Assembly: GCA_905221605.1 (NCBI GenBank)
Contig: CAJNDS010001913.1
Location: 647,064-711,063 of the forward strand
Direction: 5' to 3'
Length of the DNA stretch: 64,000 nucleotides
From: Symbiodinium natans
Lineage: Eukaryota; Sar; Dinophyceae; Suessiales; Symbiodiniaceae
The notes under the pieces are model-generated. The model did no database searches. It was not told the DNA's origin and saw nothing but the letters and a program-made list of their open reading frames with translations. Positions 49,701 through 58,037 of this stretch are shown in pieces. A program made the position numbers and the translations under genes. Position 1 is the stretch's first letter. Each line of letters starts with the position of its first letter.

Positions 49701-52700
49701 TTCATCGTCTTCAAAGACGACCGGCTCGCGGGATTCCGCGCCATCTGCATCCGCAGGAACAAGAATGCAGTCTTCTGCGTGCGCCTCCATCGGGCCGCGC
49801 CGGGCGGAAGAAGTACCCCCCGACTCCATCGACACGGGCTCCAAGGTGAGCCTGTGGCCCTTGACTTCCAACACGCGCCAGGGGCCGGTCAGACCCGGTT
49901 TCCAAGGCACACGCCCCGCCCCCTCTGAACGGGCCCTCGGAGCGTTCCAGACCACTCGGTCGCCTGGCTTAAGGTCCACAGTGCGCCTATGGCGATTTGC
50001 AAGTTTCGCCCGCGCTTCTGAAGACCGCGTCCAGTGCTCTCGGACCGCAGCAGCTAGCTCCGAGAACTGTTTGAACTGGCTCCGAGCCCAATCAGAGATG
50101 GGTTCAAACTGCAAGGCGTCTCGCAGGACGTCCTTTTCAAGTGGTAGAGCGAGCGACCAGCTCCGCTCTAGGTCCCTCGGGGTATACCCGTGGGGTCCCG
50201 GAGTGTTGTCTATGACGTACTCCGCCACCACGAGCCAATCCGACCAAGCTTCGGAAAGGGAGGCGCCGACTTGTCTGACGACCGCCCCCAGAACCTTTTG
50301 AACTTCTTGGTGGACTCGCTCGTTTGCGCCCAACTCACAAGGCCTCAAGGGCGCGCTAAACCGCCACTCGGTCCCAAGCATCGCGCTGAGTTCTGCCATG
50401 AGCGCGTTCTTGAACTCTGGCCCTCTGTCCGACCTGATGAGGCTCGGGATCGTCCTGCTGCGAAGCACACAGCGCACGAACGCCCTCCTGACTTCCGCAT
50501 GAGTCAGAGACCTCATCGGCTCGAGGAGGACAGCATGACTGAGGCAATCGAAGTACGTAAGCGAGTACCTATGCCCCTCCCTGTCCTCTCGGTTCGGACC
50601 CTCACAGTCCACGCTGACTTCCTGCCAGCATGTCTCGGCGCCACACTTGACCGCACGAGCTTCAACCTTCGTCGGTCGAGAGCGGCCTTTAATGCAGGCG
50701 AGACACTTGGCGACCCAGGTCCGCACATCTTTCTCCAAATCGGGCCACCAGACTGCCCTCTCCAGCAGTTTGATGGTAACCTCGGCAGACCTATGGGCCC
50801 CAAGGACTCCACAGTGGACTGAATTGTAGCAGGCGCGGCGCCAGGTCACCCCATTCGCGCCCGCAGCCCCGTTGGGAACCACTGGGACGACGACGGTTTG
50901 ACCCGTCCTGAGGGTCACCTCGCGCTCCAACAACCCGTCTCCGGATATCACCATCGGCGGCTCCGGCTTGCGAATCGAGCCCGCCAATGAGGGATCGCGC
51001 CGCTGGCCCTCGTACCACGCCGTACGAAGGGATCCCGTGACTCGGAACTCCGAAATGTTCGCCGCGTCCCTCGCCTCGACCGCAAGCTGTTCGCGACGAT
51101 TCTCGTCCTCCCCCGCGGCCAGGCTCAAAGACGGAACACCGCCCTTAAACTCGACCTTGACCTTGGTTGAGGAATGGTCCCAAATGCACAGGATAGGGCT
51201 ATGGCTGACGAGCTCTAGAACCACAGCAGGGCCATTGTGCTCCTCGCCCATAAACGCCAAAACTCTACCCTTCAGTTTGCAGTCATTGGCATTCTTCCCG
51301 CGACTGATAGCGCCCGCGGTCCAATGCCCTTCTACGCCCTCATTGGACGCAGAGAATTGAGCAAGGACCCTTGACGCCTGCCGGGTAGAACCGCGGGGAT
51401 CCGAGGCTTCTCCGGTTGCCCGCCAGCCAATGACCTGAGTAACCCTACCCACAAGGGCTATCAGCTTGCCGAAGGAGGGGTCTAAGGCAACCTCTTTGCC
51501 CTCAGACCTCCAGAGCACTTCGCACTGCTCATTCACGACATGTCTGTGGCCGTGCCAGTTCACCACTGACGACCAATGCACGACGATGTCGCCCTGAACC
51601 GCATCCAGGGGCGAGCAGTTGTGCCCCGCCACCACAGCACCATCTTCTCTAACCACCCATGTGGTCCAGTAAGGCTTCACATCGCCCCACTTGGAAAGAT
51701 CCTTGTGCTGGGAGCCGAGGCTGAGCTTCATGGAATGGCCCTTCTTCCATATCTTCCCACTCAGCATGCCATATGCTGTGGGAACTGGAGCATCCTTGGG
51801 CGTAGTCCTGAACCCTACCGCCCATTGCTGGATGGTTGAGGACCTAACCCTAAACAAACCTCCTGTCCTATCCAAAGTTGCAAGGACGGAGTTGACCTCT
51901 AGGCCCACCTCATGGGCCTCAAGGTCGCCCTCAAGCGGAGGTTCGAGCTCCTCCCGCTCGGCTATCTCTACCGAGGCATCGACTGCCTCTTTCTCGATGC
52001 AGGCGGGGCAGCGAGAAAACAGGTAGGTCCGTTTGCCGCAGATGCATAGACCCTCATGGTCCCAGAGGGGTCGTGACGGTTCGTCCAGCATCCCTCTAAT
52101 GCTGGCATCATCGATGGAACGAACCGCGTCCAACCTCAAGGACCGCAGAACTTCCGCCCCCAATGCCTGCTTCCCTACGATCCCAAAACCTCGCAGGGGA
52201 GGCTCCGGAAAATCCTTCTTGAGTTCCGGACAAGCCTCGGCCACTTCCAAGTGGCCTTGCTGCGTGCGCCAAAGGCGTGGCCGCACCGCCCAGATAGCCT
52301 TGATGCCTGCCCAAGCCTCTCCTACAGCCCTAGCTTCTTTGCGCTGCAGGTTCCTTGCTTGGAGCGTGAGCTCAACAACCAAAGGCCACCTAAGGACGGC
52401 TGTGACCAGCCCGCCTTGTCCAAGTCCTACGAGGAACTGCGGACGAAACCCCGAAGCTTCCCTAAGAACCTTGGCACACGAAGTGAGCAAGTCGACCCTG
52501 ATCCGCTTGATCTTCTTGGTCCCTGCGAGCCTGCCGGCCCCGCAATCAAAATGCGAGGCAAGCCCGTCGGTATCCTCAAACGGACCCCAACAACCCCTGA
52601 CAGCCACAGAAACTCCAGGGAGGCTCGCTTGGAAGACGCGCCTGATCTCAGTCAGCTCTGCGTCCTGCTCTTTCCAACGCGCGTAGTCAAAGACAACCAT

Positions 52701-54077
52701 GACGCGCACCGGAAGGGCTGCGACGACGCACATCGGCACAGCCGCGGCCTGGACACGGCCCGCAGGCTCTGGGACGGCGTCGTTGCCGACCGCCCAGGGC
52801 ACTGGTCCGTCACCCTCAGTACCCTCTCCGAGGTACTGGTCCAGGTCGAATCCTCGGAGTTGGCCCGAAAGGCCCTCGAGGTCTTTCGTCCTCGCCGCAA
52901 GGAGCGCATCCCGATCCGTGGGATTGCGGCTAAAACTGTCACCCAGCGTCGCTGAGCGACCGCTAAGGCTCCTTATTTCGGACCCATCCATAAGGATTTC
53001 TGCAACCCACCGGACGAGCTTCGGATCCATTCCGATGTCCGATGTTTGCGCTCGGGTAAGGTTGGCATGATCTGTCCAACACAGAGTCCGAATAGAGCCA
53101 AACATGCGGCGTGTCGCCCGCTTTACCTCGAGCTGGGCAAACGCCTCCTGTATCAAGGGCGGCCAGTTCTGCTGCGCGGGGGTCAAGCTCTTCGAGTGCG
53201 TCATAAGCACCTTGAGCTGACTCAAGTCACGCGTCATCTGCACGACGCTGCCCCCTACCGCGATGCCCGACGCATCCGCGATCTGCTCAAGGGGACACGA
53301 ACCATCCGCAGCAGAGGCCTCATCGAAGGTAGCCAAATTGATGCGGTTCTGCATCATGCGCTTAATCGCTTTAAAGGCTTTGCAACCCTCGGTGGCGGCT
53401 GAGCCCAGCCCGCCTTCAGGAAAGACGGCGCCTGGCTTCTGCCACTGCCCTAAAATCTTGGCTGCGTGCCCATACTCAACAGGCAGGTAGCCGCGCAACC
53501 AGTTTGCGCAGCCCAAAAATTGCTGAATGTGAAGCTTCTCCCAGAGCGGGGGAAAGTCAATCACCGCCTGACAACGCTCTTCGTCAGGCGAACTCCCGTC
53601 CCGCCCAATGTTGTGTCCCAGGAGCTTGCCTTTGGAGACACAAACTTCGGCCTTGCTGATTCCAAAGGAGAACCCAAACAAGATTGACTTATCTAGGAAA
53701 CCCTCTAAGGAAACGAGGTGGTCGAGGAGGTGCGGGCACGCTTTAGGGTGCCGGGCGCGCATATCTGCCGCGAGCTTCTCATAATAGTAGTCCGTTGGAG
53801 GCTCTTCGATCATCTTCTCGATGTCCCAGCTCTCCACGATATGATAGCTCGGGCAGCGCGCCGTATCGACCGCGTCTGCTGGGCGCACAGCATCACTTGC
53901 GCCTCTTCCAGCCGTGGCCGATCCCTCACGCCAGCCAGCCCAGCGTGGCCCCTTGCGCGTCCTAAAGACCGCGAGGCGTTCGGTGACGGGAACTTCATCG
54001 CTACACGCAACGCTTTCCGCCACACGCAAATCCCTCGTGTCCCAGAGACGCCACGCCTCACCTACGCGCTGAAGCAA
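46683..54077 (-). CDS. Pol polyprotein: RT C-half, RNase H, integrase, methyltransferase-like, RT N-half
   Basis: Open for 2,464 codons; probably entered by frameshift near 54,100, since the frame opens with TTG. Residues 100-200: RT palm/thumb continuation (HLLDHLVSLEGFL, SKAEVCVSKGKLLGHNIGRD, then FLG). 245-385: RNase H with D268, E311 and D336 (TDHANL). 540-560: hydrolase-like GLGQGG without Ser. 678-693: zinc ribbon. 1088-1128: HHCC zinc domain. 1150-1260: integrase core with D1157, D1217 and E1253 (DD35E). 1391-1403: GPY/F-like. 1640-1850: degenerate methyltransferase-like fold (ADVLEVAWGDAVVSDAARRH). 1970-2230: RT N-half with RRLVVDYRRVNARI, FVDAVSGFNQI, LPVGLTFGPING and YVDD at 2184-2187 (47,517-47,528). 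RT is thus cut after YVDD, with its halves on opposite sides of integrase. Confidence 0.8.
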   Translation of the reverse strand: MLQRVGEAWRLWDTRDLRVAESVACSDEVPVTERLAVFRTRKGPRWAGWREGSATAGRGASDAVRPADAVDTARCPSYHIVESWDIEKMIEEPPTDYYYEKLAADMRARHPKACPHLLDHLVSLEGFLDKSILFGFSFGISKAEVCVSKGKLLGHNIGRDGSSPDEERCQAVIDFPPLWEKLHIQQFLGCANWLRGYLPVEYGHAAKILGQWQKPGAVFPEGGLGSAATEGCKAFKAIKRMMQNRINLATFDEASAADGSCPLEQIADASGIAVGGSVVQMTRDLSQLKVLMTHSKSLTPAQQNWPPLIQEAFAQLEVKRATRRMFGSIRTLCWTDHANLTRAQTSDIGMDPKLVRWVAEILMDGSEIRSLSGRSATLGDSFSRNPTDRDALLAARTKDLEGLSGQLRGFDLDQYLGEGTEGDGPVPWAVGNDAVPEPAGRVQAAAVPMCVVAALPVRVMVVFDYARWKEQDAELTEIRRVFQASLPGVSVAVRGCWGPFEDTDGLASHFDCGAGRLAGTKKIKRIRVDLLTSCAKVLREASGFRPQFLVGLGQGGLVTAVLRWPLVVELTLQARNLQRKEARAVGEAWAGIKAIWAVRPRLWRTQQGHLEVAEACPELKKDFPEPPLRGFGIVGKQALGAEVLRSLRLDAVRSIDDASIRGMLDEPSRPLWDHEGLCICGKRTYLFSRCPACIEKEAVDASVEIAEREELEPPLEGDLEAHEVGLEVNSVLATLDRTGGLFRVRSSTIQQWAVGFRTTPKDAPVPTAYGMLSGKIWKKGHSMKLSLGSQHKDLSKWGDVKPYWTTWVVREDGAVVAGHNCSPLDAVQGDIVVHWSSVVNWHGHRHVVNEQCEVLWRSEGKEVALDPSFGKLIALVGRVTQVIGWRATGEASDPRGSTRQASRVLAQFSASNEGVEGHWTAGAISRGKNANDCKLKGRVLAFMGEEHNGPAVVLELVSHSPILCIWDHSSTKVKVEFKGGVPSLSLAAGEDENRREQLAVEARDAANISEFRVTGSLRTAWYEGQRRDPSLAGSIRKPEPPMVISGDGLLEREVTLRTGQTVVVPVVPNGAAGANGVTWRRACYNSVHCGVLGAHRSAEVTIKLLERAVWWPDLEKDVRTWVAKCLACIKGRSRPTKVEARAVKCGAETCWQEVSVDCEGPNREDREGHRYSLTYFDCLSHAVLLEPMRSLTHAEVRRAFVRCVLRSRTIPSLIRSDRGPEFKNALMAELSAMLGTEWRFSAPLRPCELGANERVHQEVQKVLGAVVRQVGASLSEAWSDWLVVAEYVIDNTPGPHGYTPRDLERSWSLALPLEKDVLRDALQFEPISDWARSQFKQFSELAAAVREHWTRSSEARAKLANRHRRTVDLKPGDRVVWNAPRARSEGAGRVPWKPGLTGPWRVLEVKGHRLTLEPVSMESGGTSSARRGPMEAHAEDCILVPADADGAESREPVVFEDDETGGNGPSRPSLGQQVQGDAKQVEFTLTRRGRDFVLRLGDRIAYRGVGGGPKVCRLGRVTQVDAARAQVGVHRYLPDASGVRVKWRLAYIAEDGALTLSEGTRPAHEAVSVKEIISKIDLNRDGVLAAASARKLDKGACSLQDRTLERASRAGTGVLSIQEALADLLVAEPRALQPRASPESGAVESWFRQYFLGGVADVLEVAWGDAVVSDAARRHGYRVVPAFVQGKQAYGITWNLAAEKHLEAISGAVLRTEPKVLVIGLEGKNVPRAFLQLVVRCAQERTRAGAHVALHLQSHNGGWEPWRLEEWGALFGTLAEPRWPWAFVRADMCQFARASGRGDLVESGALWLADFSLESVGLRCSRPDALGAVQHKHVERAQADYNLIGAAFCASLQDLGLRGAEELCTAAVESFPATAGADSAAAAPQPSPVVPLPDVRSGEDLTPAERAELDKEVDKYAAEKEAFWRTKADAKDWDSVRADLEVYALAGEKVAEDPRRTEAYRDLVWSGLKIEPGPTRPGLTDADIAAVREVIRRKAAGFWVEDTTRTTVRKFAHDCIPTGPPVSSQPHSLRGESAQWVDDKLEEECKRGQLIRGSSAWGSAPFPTKEMPSYKRHRKRRLVVDYRRVNARIKRSTYYCRRGSDVLAAAVGSVWYTFVDAVSGFNQIRNTKRAREVLAIVARSGKYLPVGLTFGPINGPDDFNFVVDRAYAPGRGRRLKYTKEWIAYVDDLTVRTGRVIDGQFFTDAQAEGAVREACAKGAVAAPQSASSALEALGVRGAHNSKRANHDAERSDQNHPTRVLMLRMLGLFGCFCVQGGCVWGGPFPRSPVCGQKDFSSFVACSFVRLSRSQCLGSRPRGSVQGRSRSRRSLKAQTLRKLPKPPPQRFKCVVEPRVGSPSPRSCLCTAPRCGSRPDRAGATDWSPGPSWSTTRPRCGPCPGRAGAAAYHYCTPAPCSGPCPGRSRARQVSLGGPAKPRASVPRWVEEGLRAGARARAQALRGGRARPR
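46762..47371 (-). other. Spacer between RT N-half and KptA-like frame
   Basis: The pol frame stays open to 46,683, but after about 47,372 (residue 2236) its composition becomes irregular and it overlaps the next frame. The spacer holds three copies of a GC-rich motif (46,821-46,845, 46,875-46,900, 46,949-46,985; consensus near GCGGCCAGGACACGGCCCGC). It could hold signals for a second mRNA. Confidence 0.45.
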
Positions 54078-55188
54078 GCACGTTTCGTAAGGCGCCTTCT
54101 CGACCGCCAGGGTCCCAAGGTCTGCTGCGCAGGGCGCCTACCCCACACAGACGCGTAACCACCTGGCGCCTCCCACCAGCTGTCGACGCTTGGAAGGTGG
54201 TCCAAGCAAGAAAGCACTCCAGGCTCCTCAACAGGGCGCCCAACTGGGCCGCTCCCGCCCCACACCGAAGCGAGAACAGTCACCGCAGCAAGGACCGATA
54301 GCACACCGATCCTGGCGCCGGTACGCAGCCGCCCAAAGGACCGCGCACACGAGGAACAACCTTGGAAGCTTCTTGCCGCGGCCCTGGACGCGGACCCGCA
54401 AGCAAAGCACGGGTCGTGGTCAACCGAGGCAACGGCGACCCCACAATCCGCACATGCCTGCGGAGACGGCTCCGACTCGAAGACCGTCTCAACCGCGCCA
54501 CAACCACAGGCCGCAGTGCTAACGAGGCCGGAACGCACTTCCGCAACAACCTCGCCCGGCTGGAGAGAGTGATCGCACTCTTGGGCTGCGAGCAACACAA
54601 ACCCCTTTTCCTCTCCTGTGGGCCAAAGGCCTGGTACGGCCTCGACCCCGCACTCCACCGGAAGCACTACCTCGGACAGGGATCCCTCTGCGGAGACTCC
54701 TTGCTCCCGCACGACAGGCACCAGCACCCCGTCGCCTGGCGAGAGCTCGAGAGGCTCCTCCCCGTCGTAGCGGAGGAGCTCCCGACTTCCGCCCCCAGGC
54801 TCGGTGCATGACGCGTCGTCCAGGCTCGACAACCGCGCTTCGAAGGCGTAGGCCCTGTCCTTCCGGGTCTTGCTGTGATCCTCGCACCTGGGCATCCTGA
54901 TTCCCAGCGTGTCGAGGACGTGAAAGTCGGGACCCGGCCTGAAGCCCAGGCCCATCCTTCCGGCGCAGTCCAACGCTCTGCCGCCGAGGATCAGTCCGCG
55001 CCAATCGGACGTCCCCCTGGCTGCGATTTTGCATCGCACGAAAATTTCAGTGTTGGGGCGACAGTCGTCCGCCGTTCTGCCTTCCAGCAGCGTGACGCGC
55101 AAGACTGCTGCCCCCTTCAGAGGAACGGGGGCTCCCGAAGCAATGCCATGCACATATTCGGGGTGGACCCACTTCTCGAGTCTACCGG
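54062..55188 (-). CDS. Retropepsin C-part, pre-RT region, zinc ribbon and membrane segment
   Basis: The 411-codon frame is open up to 55,297, but is in register with the protease only from about 55,188. Residues 40-140 continue the retropepsin (VLRVTLLEG, FVRCKIAARG, then LILGGRALD, the ILG-type motif). Residues 180-262 resemble the beta-rich region that precedes RT in Ty3 elements (LELSPGDGVLVPVV ... LQPGEVVAEV). Instead of RT, there follows a cluster of Cys pairs (264-317: CGC, CADC, CFAC, CSSC), a zinc-ribbon-like segment, and a hydrophobic helix (330-346, GVLSVLAAVTVLASVW). The end joins the pol frame near 54,100 by another frame change. Confidence 0.65.
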
Positions 55189-57345
55189 GAAGCCGGGATC
55201 TTCGGTGCCGATCCCCAGCTCCGCAGCCCGGTTCATCATGCCCACCACGAGTTCCTCCGTCACGTGGTTTGCGCCAGCGCATCCGTCGAGCATGCACTCG
55301 ACCTTACGGTCGAGCACCTGGACTACCGTTCTGTACTGGTAGCCTCCTGGCTCGTTGTCCGCCAGGTTCCACCAGTCCTTCGGCAGATCGTCCAGGGTGG
55401 CGAACTTGTCCCGCCCACCCTTGCTCAACGGAAGCGCGTGCTGCTGCACCGCGGCGCGTCCTGCGGCTCCTGAGACGCCTGCCTGGACGCCTGAGCTGCC
55501 TATCTGGACGCTGAACGCGGCGAAGGGGTTGGACATGGAAGCCCCGGAGGGCGCGGCCCAGTTGGCAGGCAAGGCCGGCGTCCCTCCTGAGGTCGTCAGG
55601 TTGTGGACCATGTCGCAGCTGGCTCCTTTCTTGCACGACCCATTCTTGGAGAAAAAGGGGCAAACAGTGCCTGGTGGCTTTGCCGCGCCTTTGGCCGCAG
55701 CCTTAGGCTTAGCGCTGGCCTTTGCCTTGCCACCTCCCTTCCCTTTGCCCTTGCCTTTCGCCGTGGCAAAGGTTTGGTCACCCTTCTTGGCCGCGAGAGC
55801 TTTTCTGCGAAGCTCCTTGTCGTGGCTGAACGGGCAGGCATCCCCTTTCGGGCAATTCCCGTGGTCGCGAAAGTGGAAGCAGATCTTCTTGTCCGCTCCT
55901 TTGCCAGCTCCCTTCGACGCAGCGGCAAACGTCTGATCCGCGCCAGCCTTGGCCGCGGCAGCTGCTCCCTTCGCAGCGGCCTTAGCGGCGGCCTTGAGGC
56001 TCCGAATCTCCTTCTGAGCCTCGGCTAGCGCGACCGACGGGTCCGCGCTTGGAGAGCCGGTCGTGGAGTACACAGAGTGGGAAACAGCTCGGTGCGCTGC
56101 TTCCCTCTGTTCGTACTCCAAGACGACTTTGTGGCTCTCCTCCCAAGTCTGCGGCCCTCTCAGCCCGCCGTCCTTGGGATCGCCGGGCCACAACCGCTTG
56201 TCGTTACGTATCTCCTTTTGGAGATACGGGGGCATCTTGCGGAGGTACGAGAGATACAACTCTCGTGGGGTCTTCCCAAGACCCACCGCCTCAAGGTCCG
56301 CGATCGACGCCTCAAACAAAGGCTCGAATTGGTGGCCTGTGAGCTTGCCCTTAGCGAGGGAGGCATGCTCACCATCCACGCGGACTTCTCTTTCCTCCCG
56401 CGATTCCCCGAACATCAAGTGCTTGTTCTTGATGCGGTCGTACACTGCCTGTGGGTCGGAGAGAACCTCTCCCGACTTCCACGCTGCGCGGTAGGCGTTC
56501 GTGTACGTCTTCATGCGCGAGCCGCGGCAGCGCCCGCGTAGCGCTAGCAGCTTCTCGCGCGCACTCATACCGCGACAGTTGTTGGCGAGCGCGCAGACGT
56601 CCTCGAACTCCTCGTAGAACAGGACAACGTCTCGCGCGTCCGACTTGTCGTCGGTCAGCGTCGGCCACGTGAGGTCAGTTTTGACCGTCGTTATGGAGCT
56701 TTGCCCGCCCCTTTGCGCTAACGCTTCTTTCAGCGCTTCAGTTTGGGCGGCGAGTGCGGCGGCGAAATCGCCCGCCGGGTTTTGGGACCCGGTCTGCGAA
56801 CCTCCGCCGTCTGAACCTCGCTTCAGGGCTTCTATCTCCATCTCCAGCGCCGCGAGCTTTGCGCGCAAAGGGGAATCGCCGTCCGTCGCGCCCAGGTCAC
56901 GGGCCGCGGAAGGACCACCTGCAACCTCGGCAGTGTGCAAACCTCCACGGTCCAAACTTACCCCCAACCCACTTGCAGTCGCAGGCTGTGGTAGCCCTGG
57001 GGAACGCGGCCCCACGGCTTCAACTGGCACATCGGACGGGGAGCTCCAAACCTTTTCTTGGCTCGAGCTTTCTTTTCCCCCTAGCGCGAGGATAAGCTCC
57101 CCGATGCATTGGATTTCACGCTGAATCTCCTCTGCGTCTTCGGGGTCCTCGCCACCGCGCAAAGCCGCGACCGAGAACCTGGTCCGCAGCCGACGGACCA
57201 TCTTTGTCGGATGCCAGTCCCCGCCTATCTTCGAGAACTCATCCGCAAGGAGGGTGGCTTTGGTGCTCAAGGCGTCAAGGTCACGGGAGCTCACCGTGAC
57301 TCCATGCGCTTTGAGCGCGAGGACGATCCGCGAAACGCGCGTCAA
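55117..57345 (-). CDS. Gag capsid and CCCH nucleocapsid with start of retropepsin
   Basis: This 742-codon frame overlaps the preceding frame by its stop (TTGA, 57,342-57,345), which suggests a frame change rather than a separate start. Residues 225-425 look like a Ty3-type capsid (TWPTLTDDKSDARDVVLFYE, then DRIKNKHLMFGESREER). There is a Lys/Ala linker and two CCCH zinc fingers, C-x8-C-x5-C-x3-H, at 489-508 and 562-581 (RNA binding). Residues 680-705 contain the putative aspartic-protease site MLDGCAGANHV (D687). The frame leaves the protease at about residue 720 (55,188). Ala/Lys-rich linkers between fingers are typical of dinoflagellate Gag-like proteins. Confidence 0.75.
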   Translation of the reverse strand: MTRVSRIVLALKAHGVTVSSRDLDALSTKATLLADEFSKIGGDWHPTKMVRRLRTRFSVAALRGGEDPEDAEEIQREIQCIGELILALGGKESSSQEKVWSSPSDVPVEAVGPRSPGLPQPATASGLGVSLDRGGLHTAEVAGGPSAARDLGATDGDSPLRAKLAALEMEIEALKRGSDGGGSQTGSQNPAGDFAAALAAQTEALKEALAQRGGQSSITTVKTDLTWPTLTDDKSDARDVVLFYEEFEDVCALANNCRGMSAREKLLALRGRCRGSRMKTYTNAYRAAWKSGEVLSDPQAVYDRIKNKHLMFGESREEREVRVDGEHASLAKGKLTGHQFEPLFEASIADLEAVGLGKTPRELYLSYLRKMPPYLQKEIRNDKRLWPGDPKDGGLRGPQTWEESHKVVLEYEQREAAHRAVSHSVYSTTGSPSADPSVALAEAQKEIRSLKAAAKAAAKGAAAAAKAGADQTFAAASKGAGKGADKKICFHFRDHGNCPKGDACPFSHDKELRRKALAAKKGDQTFATAKGKGKGKGGGKAKASAKPKAAAKGAAKPPGTVCPFFSKNGSCKKGASCDMVHNLTTSGGTPALPANWAAPSGASMSNPFAAFSVQIGSSGVQAGVSGAAGRAAVQQHALPLSKGGRDKFATLDDLPKDWWNLADNEPGGYQYRTVVQVLDRKVECMLDGCAGANHVTEELVVGMMNRAAELGIGTEDPGFPVDSRSGSTPNMCMALLREPPFL

Positions 57346-57854
57346 GTAGTCGCGACCGGTTCCTGGTCTGGACGGAAAATCGCGCGCAGCTCCGCCTGCA
57401 AGCCCTCTGCGGTGCCTGGCACTGAACCTGCTGTCGACGGCGGACCGGACGGTCCCGCCGGGCGGGACCCTGGTGCCGTAGCAGGGACATAGGCAGCACC
57501 GGTAGGGACCATGGCCAGCTCCCTAGCCGCGGCGCTGACGTCCACCCGCGGCGGACTGTAGCCTCCAGCGCCCGAGGCCTCAGGGACTAGCTCGGAGTCC
57601 TCTTCTTCTTCCTCTTCCTCCTCGTCCTCGCCTTCGGCGTCGTGGAGGAACTTCATGACCTTTCGCCAGAGAGCCGCCTCCTGCTCTGGCGTTGTGCTAA
57701 CCCCATCCCGCTTGGACAACGGACGACTGCCGGTCTCCCTACGCCACTTAAGCCAAGCGACGTAGCTCATCCGCTCGGGATAGGGAACGTCACCACCCTC
57801 GATCGCTTCGAGGAGGGTGACGCCCTCGGCCTGACCTGCAACCTCTGCGGACAT
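57342..57854 (-). CDS. Gag N-terminal segment
   Basis: The frame is open from 57,941; the most plausible start is the ATG at 57,852-57,854 (MSAEVAGQAEGVTLLEAIEG). It contains WLKWRRETG, an acidic tract of about 15 Glu/Asp and a Pro/Ala-rich end. Its TGA overlaps the next frame by one base step, so Gag is probably one protein with a -1 or +2 shift here, either programmed or a mutation. Upstream, a 42-bp tandem duplication (57,861-57,902 and 57,903-57,944) carries CHACGLLTKARR twice. Confidence 0.55.
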   Translation of the reverse strand: MSAEVAGQAEGVTLLEAIEGGDVPYPERMSYVAWLKWRRETGSRPLSKRDGVSTTPEQEAALWRKVMKFLHDAEGEDEEEEEEEEDSELVPEASGAGGYSPPRVDVSAAARELAMVPTGAAYVPATAPGSRPAGPSGPPSTAGSVPGTAEGLQAELRAIFRPDQEPVATT

Positions 57855-58020
57855 CGCCGCGCCTTGGTTAGCAGGCCGCAGGCGTGGCACACGAAGCGCC
57901 GCGCCTTGGTTAACAGGCCGCAAGCGTGGCACACAGTCCACGCGTCCAGGTCACGGACCGCGACAGACAAGCAAGGCAATGCTTGCCCACTCGGGCCGTA
58001 GGCACAAGAGCTGTACGTTT

Positions 58021-58035
58021 CCAGAACAGCCCCCA
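58021..58035 (-). promoter_or_regulatory. Candidate tRNA primer-binding site
   Basis: Two bases after the 5' LTR the coding strand reads TGGGGGCTGTTCTGG, complementary to a tRNA 3' end of form ...CAGCCCCCA. The match to a specific tRNA cannot be checked here. Confidence 0.5.
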
Positions 58036-58037
58036 AT

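Noticed and set aside
52420-52460. Alpha/beta hydrolase domain in pol (GLGQGG)
   Set aside because: The elbow has Gln instead of a nucleophile, and no further hydrolase motifs are seen.
47859-53687. Other + strand frames opposite pol
   Set aside because: Same reason; domain order and catalytic sites are on the minus strand.
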